From Planctomycetota bacterium (GTDB lineage: Bacteria; Planctomycetota; Phycisphaerae; UBA1845; UTPLA1), in NCBI GenBank assembly GCA_015654675.1, contig JAATGM010000004.1, forward strand, positions 1 through 64,000: a stretch of DNA of 64,000 bases, written 5' to 3'. Positions 41,990 through 50,215 of this stretch are shown piece after piece (position 1 is the stretch's first letter; the number at the start of each line of letters is the position of its first letter). A model generated the notes under the pieces. The model saw only the letters and a program-made list of their open reading frames with translations, had not been told where the DNA came from and did not search any database. The position numbers and the translations under genes are program-made.

Positions 41990-43914
41990 GTCGTCGGCCC
42001 CGCGCCCGCCAGTTCCTCGTCAAATCGCCGCAGCGTCCGTTCAAACATTTGCTCCACCGCTCCGCAGCCCTCAATCAGTGCATCCACAAACCGCCGATCC
42101 CGCGCCAACTGCCGCACCGACTTCTCGCGTCCCTCCAGCCCCTCCGCCACAAGCCGCCGATCCGCCCAGAACTTCTGCAATTCCGCAAGCTGCGTCACCT
42201 CGCAAACCAGCGCGAACACCTCGTCATGCGAACGCACCTCGGTCCGCAACTCATCCACGCGAACGATCAACTGGTTAAACGCCGGCGCGTCACTCACCAG
42301 CCCCTCCAGCCGCTGCAGCACATCGCGCGTCTCCTCGCACAACTTCCGAAACCCACCCACCTCGTCGCGTCGCCGCGCCAGCGCCGCCCGCCCGGCCCGC
42401 ACCCGCTCCCCGTCATATCTCCATGCTGTCGTCGCTTCCGGCAATGGTCGCTCGCAATACCGCTCAATCACCTCCGCCAGCGCCATCGCCGTCGTCCCCG
42501 CCTTCCGAACTCCCCCCTCGGTGGCATCGATCACTCGCGCCCGCGACGCCGCAAAATCCCGCTCAAACTGCTCCAGATAAGTAAACATCTGCTCATCCGT
42601 ATAGATCGCACGCCCCGCAACGTCCGTCGTCCGCCGCAGGATCGGCCGATGCCGAACAATTCGCTCCCACTCCTTCTGCTCCAGCGAACAAAACCGCCCC
42701 AGCTCCGGCCGCCACGCATCGTGAATCGTCACGCCCGGCGTGTAGTAAACCGATCCGCTGAATCCCAGGTCCTGTCCGACAAACACAATCGGATCGCACC
42801 CCAAATGCTCGGCCAGATAAAACGACAGATGCGCGACCGTGCTCCCCGCCGCCAAACCGCTCCGCCCGGCCAGCTCCGCGCCAACACACCGCTGCGCAAA
42901 CTCGTTATTCAGGAAAATCACCCGCCGCGCTGCCGGCCCCGTCCCCCCGCGAAACGTATCGACCACCGCAAACGCCGCCTTCGGCTCCGCCACCATCACC
43001 GCGTCGCCGAAATCCTCAACCCCCTCGAAAAACCGCCGCGACAAATCACTGAAATCCAGCGTCGTCACAAAGTCCGGCCGAATCCCGCGCGCCAGCAGCG
43101 GCTTCAACGTCGTCTGCACCGCGATAATGACGGCCCGTCCCGCCGCGCGCTTCAAAAGGTCAATGTTCTTCGCCAAAGACGGCCCCGCCGACACCACAAT
43201 CGCCGCATGCCCCGCAAATTTCCCCTGCAACACATCCAACGTCGGCGTCGCCAGATACGCCGGCAGGTTCCCCGCAATGTTCTCGCACGTCACCCGGCTG
43301 TTCGCGATCAGCGTCACCAGTGACATCTTCGAAAACGCCGCAAAGTCGAGAATGTTCTGCCGACAAGCCGCGTGAAACGCCGCATCCACCGTCCGCCCCG
43401 CCGGCGGCACAACCAGCCGCGTCCCCAGCATCAGCAGCGCCGAGAGCGGCGTCAGCTTCTCATGAATCTCCTGCTTATCCGTCGTCGTGATGAAGATCAG
43501 CCGGCCGCCCGCGATCGCTTCCGAAAAATCCGCGTGCTCCAGCGCCGCCCGCAACGTCGCCAGGTTCGGCTCGCTGACGATCACAATCCCCGCCGACCCC
43601 ATCTCCTCCAATAGCGGCCGAACGTGATACCCCAACCCCATCCCGCACAACACCGCGCACATCGACTCGCGCTCGTCCCCCGACGCGCACAATCGCTCGG
43701 CCTCGCCCGCCGGATCATGCCGGCTATGCAGATAAAGCCGCTTCCCATCCTCCCCGATCCGGCAAGCCGTCACCGACCCGCGCGGCGTCGCCTCAACCAC
43801 CAGACTCGCATCCGCACCCAGTCTGTCAATTGCATCGGCCAGCCGCGCATCGCGCCGATACAGAGCTGCCATGTTGGAAGTGAATCGCGCGTCGATCTCC
43901 GCCGTCGCCGACAT
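41986..43914 (-). CDS. Maf/DUF115 family protein (motility-associated glycosyltransferase-like)
   Basis: The 642-residue protein has the DUF115 (6-hydroxymethylpterin pyrophosphokinase MptE-like) core: AAIVVSAGPSLAKNIDLLK, IAVQTTLKPLLARGIRPDFV and DPIVFVGQDLGFSGSVYY. An N-terminal Maf domain (CAVLCGMGLGYHVRPLLEE) precedes it and a helical C-terminus follows. Maf proteins attach nonulosonic acids to flagellins in other bacteria. ATG 43914 starts the conserved region; the frame is open to 43959. It is paired with a SpsF-like gene, consistent with sugar activation and transfer, but no flagellar gene is in view. Confidence 0.88.
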   Translation of the reverse strand: MSATAEIDARFTSNMAALYRRDARLADAIDRLGADASLVVEATPRGSVTACRIGEDGKRLYLHSRHDPAGEAERLCASGDERESMCAVLCGMGLGYHVRPLLEEMGSAGIVIVSEPNLATLRAALEHADFSEAIAGGRLIFITTTDKQEIHEKLTPLSALLMLGTRLVVPPAGRTVDAAFHAACRQNILDFAAFSKMSLVTLIANSRVTCENIAGNLPAYLATPTLDVLQGKFAGHAAIVVSAGPSLAKNIDLLKRAAGRAVIIAVQTTLKPLLARGIRPDFVTTLDFSDLSRRFFEGVEDFGDAVMVAEPKAAFAVVDTFRGGTGPAARRVIFLNNEFAQRCVGAELAGRSGLAAGSTVAHLSFYLAEHLGCDPIVFVGQDLGFSGSVYYTPGVTIHDAWRPELGRFCSLEQKEWERIVRHRPILRRTTDVAGRAIYTDEQMFTYLEQFERDFAASRARVIDATEGGVRKAGTTAMALAEVIERYCERPLPEATTAWRYDGERVRAGRAALARRRDEVGGFRKLCEETRDVLQRLEGLVSDAPAFNQLIVRVDELRTEVRSHDEVFALVCEVTQLAELQKFWADRRLVAEGLEGREKSVRQLARDRRFVDALIEGCGAVEQMFERTLRRFDEELAGAGPTT

Positions 43915-43965
43915 CGCCGCGATTCTATCCGCGTCGCACCCCGCCACCGTCCCCGACACACGCGT

Positions 43966-44010
43966 AAAAAAAGAGCAGGCCCGGCCGTGTCCTCCTACGG
44001 CCGGACCTGC
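43966..44010 (-). terminator. intrinsic terminator of the 50-residue peptide gene
   Basis: The arms GCAGG-x-CCGGCCGT (43975-43988) and ACGGCCGG-x-CCTGC (43997-44010) form a 14-position stem with one mismatch and an 8-base loop. On the minus strand it is followed by TC and seven T residues (43972-43966). It is the clearest intrinsic terminator in the window and separates the peptide gene from the Maf gene. Confidence 0.88.
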
Positions 44011-44054
44011 GCGTTTTGTGAAGCCGGTCTACCGTGACCGGCCGGATATCGTCC

Positions 44055-44207
44055 TTAGAAGGGCAGATTTCCGAGCACGCCCAGAATGGCGCTGAAGATC
44101 TGACCCATGACGTCGCTCAACGCGGTGCCGATGACAGGCAACTGCCCGACAACGCCCTGAATCGAGTCAAAGAACGACGACAGCAAACCAGCAATTCCAC
44201 CTTCCAT
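44055..44207 (-). CDS. 50-residue hydrophobic/amphipathic peptide
   Basis: ATG at 44207 is followed by 49 further codons and TAA. The peptide begins MEGGIAGLLSSFFDSIQGVV, continues GQLPVIGTALSDVMGQIF and ends SAILGVLGNLPF. It has no basic residue, is rich in Gly/Leu/Ile/Val/Ser, and could form amphipathic helices. AAGGAGAG stands close before the ATG. It has its own promoter-like region and terminator, so it is probably expressed. I recognise no family; a membrane-active, self-assembling or signalling peptide are possible. Confidence 0.65.
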   Translation of the reverse strand: MEGGIAGLLSSFFDSIQGVVGQLPVIGTALSDVMGQIFSAILGVLGNLPF

Positions 44208-44230
44208 AATTCGACTCTCCTTGGCGAGGT

Positions 44231-44236
44231 AGTATA
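44231..44236 (-). promoter_or_regulatory. -10 box (TATACT) of the 50-residue peptide gene
   Basis: Read on the minus strand it is TATACT, 23 bases before the ATG. No consensus -35 is found; an inverted repeat occupies the expected region. Confidence 0.5.
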
Positions 44237-44241
44237 CATCG

Positions 44242-44260
44242 GTGCTTGTCCCCCAAGCAC
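44242..44260 (-). promoter_or_regulatory. 19-bp inverted repeat upstream of the peptide -10 box
   Basis: GTGCTTG, 5-base loop, CAAGCAC: perfect 7-bp arms placed in the spacer/-35 region. It is a good candidate operator for a regulator of the peptide gene. Confidence 0.55.
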
Positions 44261-44480
44261 TCTTACGCCCTACGTACTAGCAAAGCCCGTGCCAAGGGCG
44301 ACCTGCGAAATGGACCAGAAAAACAGCATTTCCATTCCGGGAATGAGCATTTGAGGTGGTTCTCGATAACAACTGGGCACTTTTACTACCAATTACCCAA
44401 TATTGTCGTGAACCCAATTCTACCCACCTTACCTTATCGGGCTTAGGGGCCAACCGCCGCCCGGCCCAATACGACTGCTT

Positions 44481-44491
44481 TCGTAGTACGA
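44481..44491 (+). promoter_or_regulatory. possible BlaI operator
   Basis: TCGTAGTACGA is a perfect palindrome (5-bp arms around G), 7 bases before the blaI-like ATG. BlaI repressors bind TAC/GTA-type dyads, so autoregulation is plausible. Confidence 0.45.
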
Positions 44492-44498
44492 TTCGACC

Positions 44499-44909
44499 AT
44501 GTCTGACGCACCCCCGCTCCCCACCGATGCCGAGCTTGAGATCCTCGCCGTCCTTTGGGACGACGGTTGGTCCACCGTTCGCAACGTCTGGACCCGGCTC
44601 TCCACGCATCGCGCCATGGTTTACACCACAGTCCTCAAGTTCATGCAAATCATGCACGCTAAAGGCCTAGTTCAGCGCGACGAATCGCGCCGCACACATC
44701 TCTACAACGCCGTCGATCCCAAAGATCTCACCCAGCGAAAGCTGATCACCGATCTCGTCGCACGCGCCTTCAACAACTCCCCCATCGATCTCGTCCGTCA
44801 GACGCTCGCCATCGCCGAGCTTTCCGCCGCCGATCGCCAAACGCTCCGCGCGCTCATCGAGCAGCTAGCGAATCCGCCCCCGCCTTCCCCAGCCGCTCCG
44901 GCTCGCTGA
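44499..44909 (+). CDS. BlaI/MecI-type winged-helix repressor
   Basis: The 136-residue protein has the BlaI layout: LPTDAELEILAVLWDDGWST, the recognition region VYTTVLKFMQIMHAKGLVQRD, and a C-terminal dimerisation helix. In beta-lactam systems it is cleaved through a BlaR1 peptidase, but no blaR gene is adjacent here. Its last 56 bases overlap the 3' end of the convergent exporter gene, so the two transcripts are antisense there. It may regulate the exporter; that is inference. Confidence 0.9.
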   Translation: MSDAPPLPTDAELEILAVLWDDGWSTVRNVWTRLSTHRAMVYTTVLKFMQIMHAKGLVQRDESRRTHLYNAVDPKDLTQRKLITDLVARAFNNSPIDLVRQTLAIAELSAADRQTLRALIEQLANPPPPSPAAPAR

Positions 44910-45969
44910 GAAACCAAACATCCATCTGCAACTCCAGAGGCACGTCGTCGGCATCCTCCAACGCCACGACCACTTCCTGAATCCGCGTGTCAACTTTTTC
45001 CGTCGGCCGGGCGGTGCGAAAATTCTTTCGCCCCAGCGTCGGCTCGACATGCACCACGCGCCCGGCAAATCGACGATCTCCAAACGCCGACGCCTGGGCG
45101 AAAACCATCTGCCCCGGCCACACGCGTTCAATGTCCGTCTCATCCACATCCACCCGAACGTGCAGCACGCGCCGATCGCCCACCGAGAGAATCGGCGTCG
45201 GCGTGTCCGTGAACACCGCCTCGCCCGGCTCGCGATGCCGGTAGATCACCATCCCGTCAATCGGCGATCGAATGAACGTCTTCTCCAGCACCGCCTTGGC
45301 CGATGCCAGCTGCGCCCGCGCCTCGCTCACCGCCGCCTCCCCGCGCCGCACGTCCTCCACCCGCGCTCCCGCTCTCGCCATCTCAAGCCGCTTACGCGCC
45401 GCCTGCTCCTGCGCCAGTGCCTGGTCGCGCGACGACCGCGCCTGTGCCAGTTCTCGTTCCGATACCGCCTCCTTCTTCACCATCCGCTCCACGCGCGTCG
45501 CCTCAAACTCCGCGAACTTTCGCCGTGCCTCGGCCTCGTCCACATTCGCCTGCAAGACCGCGATATCCTCCGGCCGCTCTCCGTTCTTCACGCGCGCCAG
45601 CTCCGCTTCCGCGCGTGCCAGCGACGCCTCCGCCAGATCCGCCTGCGCCTGCTGCAGCGAATGGTCCAGCTCCGCAACCAGTTGCCCGCGCTGCACGCGC
45701 TCGCCCGCCTGCACCGAAATTGACTTCAACGTCCCCGACAGCTCGCTCACGATCTGAACCGATCGCGATCGCGGCTCCGTCACGCCCGGCGCGCTGAACA
45801 CCACGCCCTGCCCACCGGCCAGCAACGATGTCTTCATCGACGCCTGCTCCAGCGCCCCGCCGAAAGCAGCACCCGGCGGCGGCTCGGCCCGCCACACGCA
45901 AACCCCGCCGCCCGTCACAGCCGTCAGCCCCGTCACGATCCATATCCAGCGCTTCTTGATTTTCGTCAT
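44854..45969 (-). CDS. HlyD-family adaptor of an ABC exporter (DevB-like)
   Basis: The 371-residue protein has one N-terminal helix (WIWIVTGLTAVTGGGVCVW), a lipoyl half (SGTLKSISVQAGERVQRGQLV), a long coiled-coil hairpin (residues 120-235, Ala/Glu/Arg-rich) and the second half with KTFIRSPIDGMVIYRHREPGE. It would link the ABC permease to an outer-membrane channel. Its start overlaps the ATPase stop (ATGA). Its 3' end overlaps the convergent blaI-like gene by 56 bases. Confidence 0.92.
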   Translation of the reverse strand: MTKIKKRWIWIVTGLTAVTGGGVCVWRAEPPPGAAFGGALEQASMKTSLLAGGQGVVFSAPGVTEPRSRSVQIVSELSGTLKSISVQAGERVQRGQLVAELDHSLQQAQADLAEASLARAEAELARVKNGERPEDIAVLQANVDEAEARRKFAEFEATRVERMVKKEAVSERELAQARSSRDQALAQEQAARKRLEMARAGARVEDVRRGEAAVSEARAQLASAKAVLEKTFIRSPIDGMVIYRHREPGEAVFTDTPTPILSVGDRRVLHVRVDVDETDIERVWPGQMVFAQASAFGDRRFAGRVVHVEPTLGRKNFRTARPTEKVDTRIQEVVVALEDADDVPLELQMDVWFLSEPERLGKAGADSLAAR

Positions 45970-46679
45970 AGTCCACCTTCGCGCGATACGATCCGGCCGT
46001 CCTCGATTCGAACCACGTCGTCCGCCATCGGCTTCAACCGGACATCATGTGTCACCACCACCACCGCGCGACCATCCTGGTCTGCCAGCGAGCGCAGCAA
46101 TTCCATCACCGTCTTCGCACTGCGACTGTCGAGACTCGCCGTCGGCTCATCCGCCAGCACCAGCGATCCCGGCGAAGCCAGCGCCCGCGCGATCGCCACC
46201 CGCTGCTGTTGCCCGCCGCTCAACTCCGACGGCAGGTGATCCGCCCGGTCCGCCAGCCCCACCCGCTCCAGCAGCCCCATCGCCCCGCTGGCCGCCGCGT
46301 GCTGCGTTTGCCCCTGCAAATCCAGCACCACCTGAACGTTCTCTTGCGCCGTCAACGCGGTCAGCAGGTTCGAATTCTGAAAAATGAACCCCACCTCGCG
46401 CCGCCGAACCGCGGTCCAGTCCGACTCCGAGCAGTTGCTCAAGTCGCGCCCCCCAACTTCTACCCGCCCGCGCGTCGGCCGCCGCAACAGCCCAAGAATC
46501 GTCAGCAACGTCGTCTTCCCCGAACCCGATGGCCCCATCAGCAGCGTTAACTTTCCCGCCTGAATCTCAAGATCAACCTCGTCGAGCACGACCAGATTGT
46601 TCGGCGCTCGGCCATACTCATGCGAAACGCCGCAAAGCCGTGCCGCAATTCCGAGACTCGGTGTCGTGTCGATAAACAT
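45966..46679 (-). CDS. ABC transporter ATPase (DevA/LolD-like)
   Basis: The 237-residue protein has Walker A MGPSGSGKTTLL, signature LSGGQQQRVAIARAL and Walker B LVLADEPTASLDS, then the H-loop VVVVTHDVRL. It energises the adjacent FtsX-like permease. ATG 46679 is chosen because GGAGG lies 5 bases upstream; an in-frame codon at 46691 overlaps the permease. It is the middle gene of a permease-ATPase-adaptor operon. Confidence 0.95.
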   Translation of the reverse strand: MFIDTTPSLGIAARLCGVSHEYGRAPNNLVVLDEVDLEIQAGKLTLLMGPSGSGKTTLLTILGLLRRPTRGRVEVGGRDLSNCSESDWTAVRRREVGFIFQNSNLLTALTAQENVQVVLDLQGQTQHAAASGAMGLLERVGLADRADHLPSELSGGQQQRVAIARALASPGSLVLADEPTASLDSRSAKTVMELLRSLADQDGRAVVVVTHDVRLKPMADDVVRIEDGRIVSREGGL

Positions 46680-46680
46680 C

Positions 46681-47817
46681 TCAACCTCCAAACACCATCG
46701 CCGGCGAGAGCCGAAACACCTTCGCCGCGCTCGTCACGCTCGCAGCCGCGCACGTCACCAGCGTGATCACCAGCACGGCCCCGTGCAGCCACGGCTCAAA
46801 CACCACCTGCATGTTCCAATCCGGCAGCTTCTGTCCCACCGCATACGCCAGCGCCGTCCCCACCCCAAACCCGATCGACCCCACCATTAACGCCTGTCGA
46901 AGCACGATCATCGCCACCCGCGAGTTATCCATCCCTAGCGCCTTCAGCGTTCCATACTCGCGCAATCGATCCAGGGTCGACGTGTAAATCGTCTGGCACA
47001 CAATCACCGACCCCACCGCCAGCCCCAGCACGGCGGCAAACACAATCCCCATCCCCACCCCAGTTCCAAACAGCCAGTAGTCCCGGCTCTGACTCGAAAG
47101 CTGCGCCGTCGTCAGCACATCCATGTCCGGCAGCCGCGCCGCCAGCCGCCGCTGCAATTCCACCACGGGCACACCCGCCGCCGCCTTTACGACAATGAAT
47201 TTCGTCTGCTCATCCCCCACCGCCGTGCAGCGCTCCGCCTGCCGCTGCGACGTAAACACATACGGAATCGTCGTGATGCTCCCCACTCCGCGCGTGAAGC
47301 CCGCGATCCGCACCTTGCTGTTCATGATCTCGGCCTGATCCCCCACACGCAGCGGCCGCCCCGCGCTCCCGAATCTTCGCCGCTCGCGCTCGTCGATCAT
47401 CACGCCATCGCGACTCTCGAGAAATTCACGCCCGCCTTCCACCGTATCCCACGGAAGATTCAACCGGCTCTTCGGCGCGATCCCCACAATCTGCGCCACC
47501 TCTGGCCGCCCATCCGGCAATCGCCACTGCGAAAAATGAACCAGCAGCGGCTCCGCCCACGCCACTCCCGGCGTCGCCTGCGCCTGATACAACCGCCGCC
47601 GGCTGATCGGCTCCGCCAGGTCAAACGCCCGCGTCCCGCTCGCGGTGATCCAAAGATCGCCCCCCGCGTTATCAATCACGCAACTCGCGTTGCCCGCGCT
47701 CGCCAGATACAAGCCCCCGAGACTCGTGACGAGCATCACCGAGAAGGCCACGCCGACGAACGAAGTCGCCAGCCGGACCTTGTCGTGCAACAGATTTTTC
47801 GTCGCGATCGATACCAT
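46681..47817 (-). CDS. FtsX-like ABC permease (DevC-like)
   Basis: The 378-residue protein has four transmembrane helices (TSFVGVAFSVMLVTSLGGLY near 20, then three in the last 140 residues, including YTSTLDRLREYGTLKALGMD). A periplasmic domain begins with GGDLWITASGTRAFDLAEP, typical of the DevC branch of MacB-like permeases. Such tripartite systems export lipids or glycolipids, or remove compounds from the periplasm. ATG 47817 begins the first helix; the frame is open to 47904. Confidence 0.92.
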   Translation of the reverse strand: MVSIATKNLLHDKVRLATSFVGVAFSVMLVTSLGGLYLASAGNASCVIDNAGGDLWITASGTRAFDLAEPISRRRLYQAQATPGVAWAEPLLVHFSQWRLPDGRPEVAQIVGIAPKSRLNLPWDTVEGGREFLESRDGVMIDERERRRFGSAGRPLRVGDQAEIMNSKVRIAGFTRGVGSITTIPYVFTSQRQAERCTAVGDEQTKFIVVKAAAGVPVVELQRRLAARLPDMDVLTTAQLSSQSRDYWLFGTGVGMGIVFAAVLGLAVGSVIVCQTIYTSTLDRLREYGTLKALGMDNSRVAMIVLRQALMVGSIGFGVGTALAYAVGQKLPDWNMQVVFEPWLHGAVLVITLVTCAAASVTSAAKVFRLSPAMVFGG

Positions 47818-48205
47818 TTCGTTCGTCCACCACTCACAAAGCCAGACCGAGCCGCAAAACGCCGAATCCGGACGCGCCGCGCGAAGTCCGGTGTCGAGCG
47901 TCAATGCGACGCGACGCCAGTTGCAATGGGAGAGGAACGCAACTCAGTCAGGCGGCGACTTAGAGGGCAGTCCGAGTCCACCGTCCCCCAATAAGAGGCA
48001 ATTGAAGGGCCGTTACCCGAAGATTCTGGCCGATTGCTTTAACCCGTTAATTAAAGCGTGCTTATGTAATCGTCAGCAATTACCCTGGACTTGTGTTATG
48101 GGAATTCCCGGGCAATATACCCCAACCCACTCGCCTCGTCGGGCTGTTCCAAGCCCAACCAAGCCTCGCCATTGACGCACCGCCGAGATTCCCGACGATA
48201 GCGAA
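47818..48205. other. divergent promoter region between the ABC exporter and GT2 genes
   Basis: This 388-base region has no gene. It contains a lower-GC stretch at 48030-48120 with GCTTTAA/TTAAAGC arms (48036-48057) and the perfect palindrome GGGAATTCCC (48100-48109). The palindrome lies between a weak TTGTGT (48091-48096) and AATATA (48114-48119), 17 bases apart. This could be an operator-bearing promoter for the GT2 gene. Confidence 0.4.
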
Positions 48206-48910
48206 ATGAACAAGCTCCCCTGCCTCTCCATCTTCATGCCCTGTTACAACGAGGAGGCCAACGTCGAACGCGTCACCCGCGCCGCCATCGAAGCCGGATC
48301 AAAAGTCACCGACGACCTCGAAGTCATCATCGTTAACGACGGCAGCCGCGACCGCACCGGCCAAGTCGCCGATTCACTCGCCGCCGCCGACCCGCGCGTC
48401 CGCGCCGTCCACAACATCCCCAATCAGGGCTACGGCGGCGCCGTCGTCCGCGGCCTCACCGAAACCCGCAAAGACTGGATCTTCTTCACCGACGGCGACG
48501 GCCAGTTCGACATGAACGAAATCCCCAAGCTCGTCGCCCTGCTCGACCGCTGCGACTTCGCCGTCGGCTACCGCATCGACCGCGCCGACCCCATGATGCG
48601 CAAACTCAACGCCTGGGCCTGGGGCACCCTCGTCCGCTTCCTCTTCGGCCTCAAAGTCCGCGACATCGACTGCGCCTTCAAACTCCTCCCCCGCAAGCTC
48701 ATGCAGCAGATCAAGCTCGAAAGCCGCGGCGCCCTCATCAGCACCGAGCTGCTGGCCCGCGCCGCCAAAGCCGGATACCGCATCGAGGAAGTCGGTGTCC
48801 ACCACTACCCCAGAACCGCCGGCACCCAAACCGGCGCCAAGCTCGGAGTCATCCTCCGCGCCTTCAAAGAACTCTTCAAACTCTCAGGAAAAATCAAACG
48901 CGGCGAGTAA
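48206..48910 (+). CDS. GT2-family glycosyltransferase (dolichyl-phosphate-mannose-synthase-like)
   Basis: The 234-residue protein has LSIFMPCYNEEANVERV, the nucleotide-binding VIIVNDGSRDRTG and the metal-binding DGDGQFDMNEIPKLV. CAFKLLPRKL and a final basic helix are typical of polyprenyl-phosphate sugar synthases without transmembrane helices. It probably transfers a sugar to undecaprenyl phosphate, which could feed the two GT-C-like membrane proteins elsewhere in the window. Confidence 0.93.
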   Translation: MNKLPCLSIFMPCYNEEANVERVTRAAIEAGSKVTDDLEVIIVNDGSRDRTGQVADSLAAADPRVRAVHNIPNQGYGGAVVRGLTETRKDWIFFTDGDGQFDMNEIPKLVALLDRCDFAVGYRIDRADPMMRKLNAWAWGTLVRFLFGLKVRDIDCAFKLLPRKLMQQIKLESRGALISTELLARAAKAGYRIEEVGVHHYPRTAGTQTGAKLGVILRAFKELFKLSGKIKRGE

Positions 48911-48945
48911 GACGAACCCCATCTCGACGATTGGAGCATCAGGCC

Positions 48946-49242
48946 ATGCAAGCCCGCAGCAACGCACTCTCTGGCATCGCGCTATTGCTGTCGATCACGT
49001 CCCTCGGATTCTCACTTTGGTCGTCCCATCGCGTCGCGGCCGAAGTTCAGGACAAGGTCCGCGATGAATTACAGAAGAAAGAACTCGCCATCATCGAAGT
49101 CTCGCTCCCAACGATCAACCAGGCGTTGCGTGAATGTGGGCTGAAGGAAGCCCATCCGCGTTCGATCGAGGAGTTGGTTGCTGCCTTCATTAAGCCTATC
49201 AATGCGCTGTTTACTCCAAAGCCAACAACCCAACCCGGCTGA
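48946..49242 (+). CDS. small membrane-anchored protein of unknown function
   Basis: The 98-residue protein has an N-terminal transmembrane helix (ALSGIALLLSITSLGFSLW). A charged helix (VQDKVRDELQKKELAIIE) and a short C-terminal domain follow. The ATG at 48946 is preferred to a TTG at 48931. Codon use is less GC-biased than its neighbours. No family is recognised. Confidence 0.55.
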   Translation: MQARSNALSGIALLLSITSLGFSLWSSHRVAAEVQDKVRDELQKKELAIIEVSLPTINQALRECGLKEAHPRSIEELVAAFIKPINALFTPKPTTQPG

Positions 49243-49260
49243 TAGCAGCCCGAATCGAGC

Positions 49261-49581
49261 GTGAAGAAAATGCCCCAACCCCAGGCCATCAACATCATCC
49301 GCGCCGACCGAGTCGTCGAAATCACCTGGTCCACCGACCACGTCGCCCGCTACCCCATTCGAATGCTCCGCTGCGAATGCGCCTGCGCCGGCTGCGTAGA
49401 CGAGTTCACCGGCCGCCGAACCCTAGACCCGCGCACCATCCCCGAAGAAATCTCAATCACCGCCGCCGCCCCCGTAGGCAACTACGCCATCAAGTTCACT
49501 TTCACCGACAACCACGACACAGGCCTCTACACATGGGCCCGCCTATCCGAACTCTGCCCATGCGATCGATGCAAAACATGA
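49261..49581 (+). CDS. DUF971 protein
   Basis: The 106-residue protein carries the DUF971 (GBBH-like) pattern: ITWSTDHVARYPIRMLRCEC, then GNYAIKFTFTDNHDTGLYTW. It also has cysteine pairs (CACAGC; CPCDRCK), which are more cysteines than usual for the family and could bind metal. Stand-alone DUF971 proteins are near Fe-S or cofactor genes elsewhere; no such partner is here. GTG 49261 or ATG 49270 may be the start. Confidence 0.85.
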   Translation: MKKMPQPQAINIIRADRVVEITWSTDHVARYPIRMLRCECACAGCVDEFTGRRTLDPRTIPEEISITAAAPVGNYAIKFTFTDNHDTGLYTWARLSELCPCDRCKT

Positions 49582-49600
49582 TCGCGAGACGCTCCCCGCG

Positions 49601-50206
49601 CTATACCTCACGCACGAGAAGCAGTCTCATCAGCTCCGCAGGCGCGTCAGATGGCAATCGCTCGCAGGGCACCTTGTCTTGATCATCTCGCGCCGCCCGA
49701 TCCGCGCCGTGCTCGACCAATTGCGTGGCAGCGATCATGTTCGCAAACGCAGCCGCATAATGTAACGGCGTCTCCCCCATATGATCGCGGGCATGCACGT
49801 CGCAGCCCCGCGCTACCAGCAGTTCAAACATCGTCGCTTCCTGACAATGCTGTGCCGCCTGATGCAAAGCCGTCGCCTGGCTGTGCGGATGCACGTATCC
49901 CACGTCCGCCCCATGTTCGATCAGAAGCTTGCCAATTTCCGTGAATCCAAGCGAAGCAACATCCCCGAGCACAGAATTCCGGCTGCAGTCGATCGCATTC
50001 GGATCCGCCCGAGCCGCCAGCAACAGCCGGACCCCCTCCACGCTCCCCTCAACCGCCAACCGATGGAGCGGCGACTGATCCATATCGTCGCAATCGCTGA
50101 CGATGTCAGGGTGCGCGCCTAGCAAAGCAGCGGCCTCCGTGACGCTCCCCGCAATCGCCAACGAAACGAATCGCTGAGTCTCCGGCCGAAAACAATGCGT
50201 CTCCAC
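49601..50206 (-). CDS. ankyrin-repeat protein A
   Basis: The 201-residue protein has about five ankyrin repeats (DQSPLHRLAVEGSVEGVRLL; GETPLHYAAAFANMIAATQL). It starts at GTG. It lacks a signal peptide, so it is probably cytoplasmic. It is paralogous to the gene 9 bases upstream, which shares the opening FRPxxxRF and the repeat order. The binding partner is unknown. Confidence 0.8.
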   Translation of the reverse strand: METHCFRPETQRFVSLAIAGSVTEAAALLGAHPDIVSDCDDMDQSPLHRLAVEGSVEGVRLLLAARADPNAIDCSRNSVLGDVASLGFTEIGKLLIEHGADVGYVHPHSQATALHQAAQHCQEATMFELLVARGCDVHARDHMGETPLHYAAAFANMIAATQLVEHGADRAARDDQDKVPCERLPSDAPAELMRLLLVREV

Positions 50207-50215
50207 CTGAATCCC

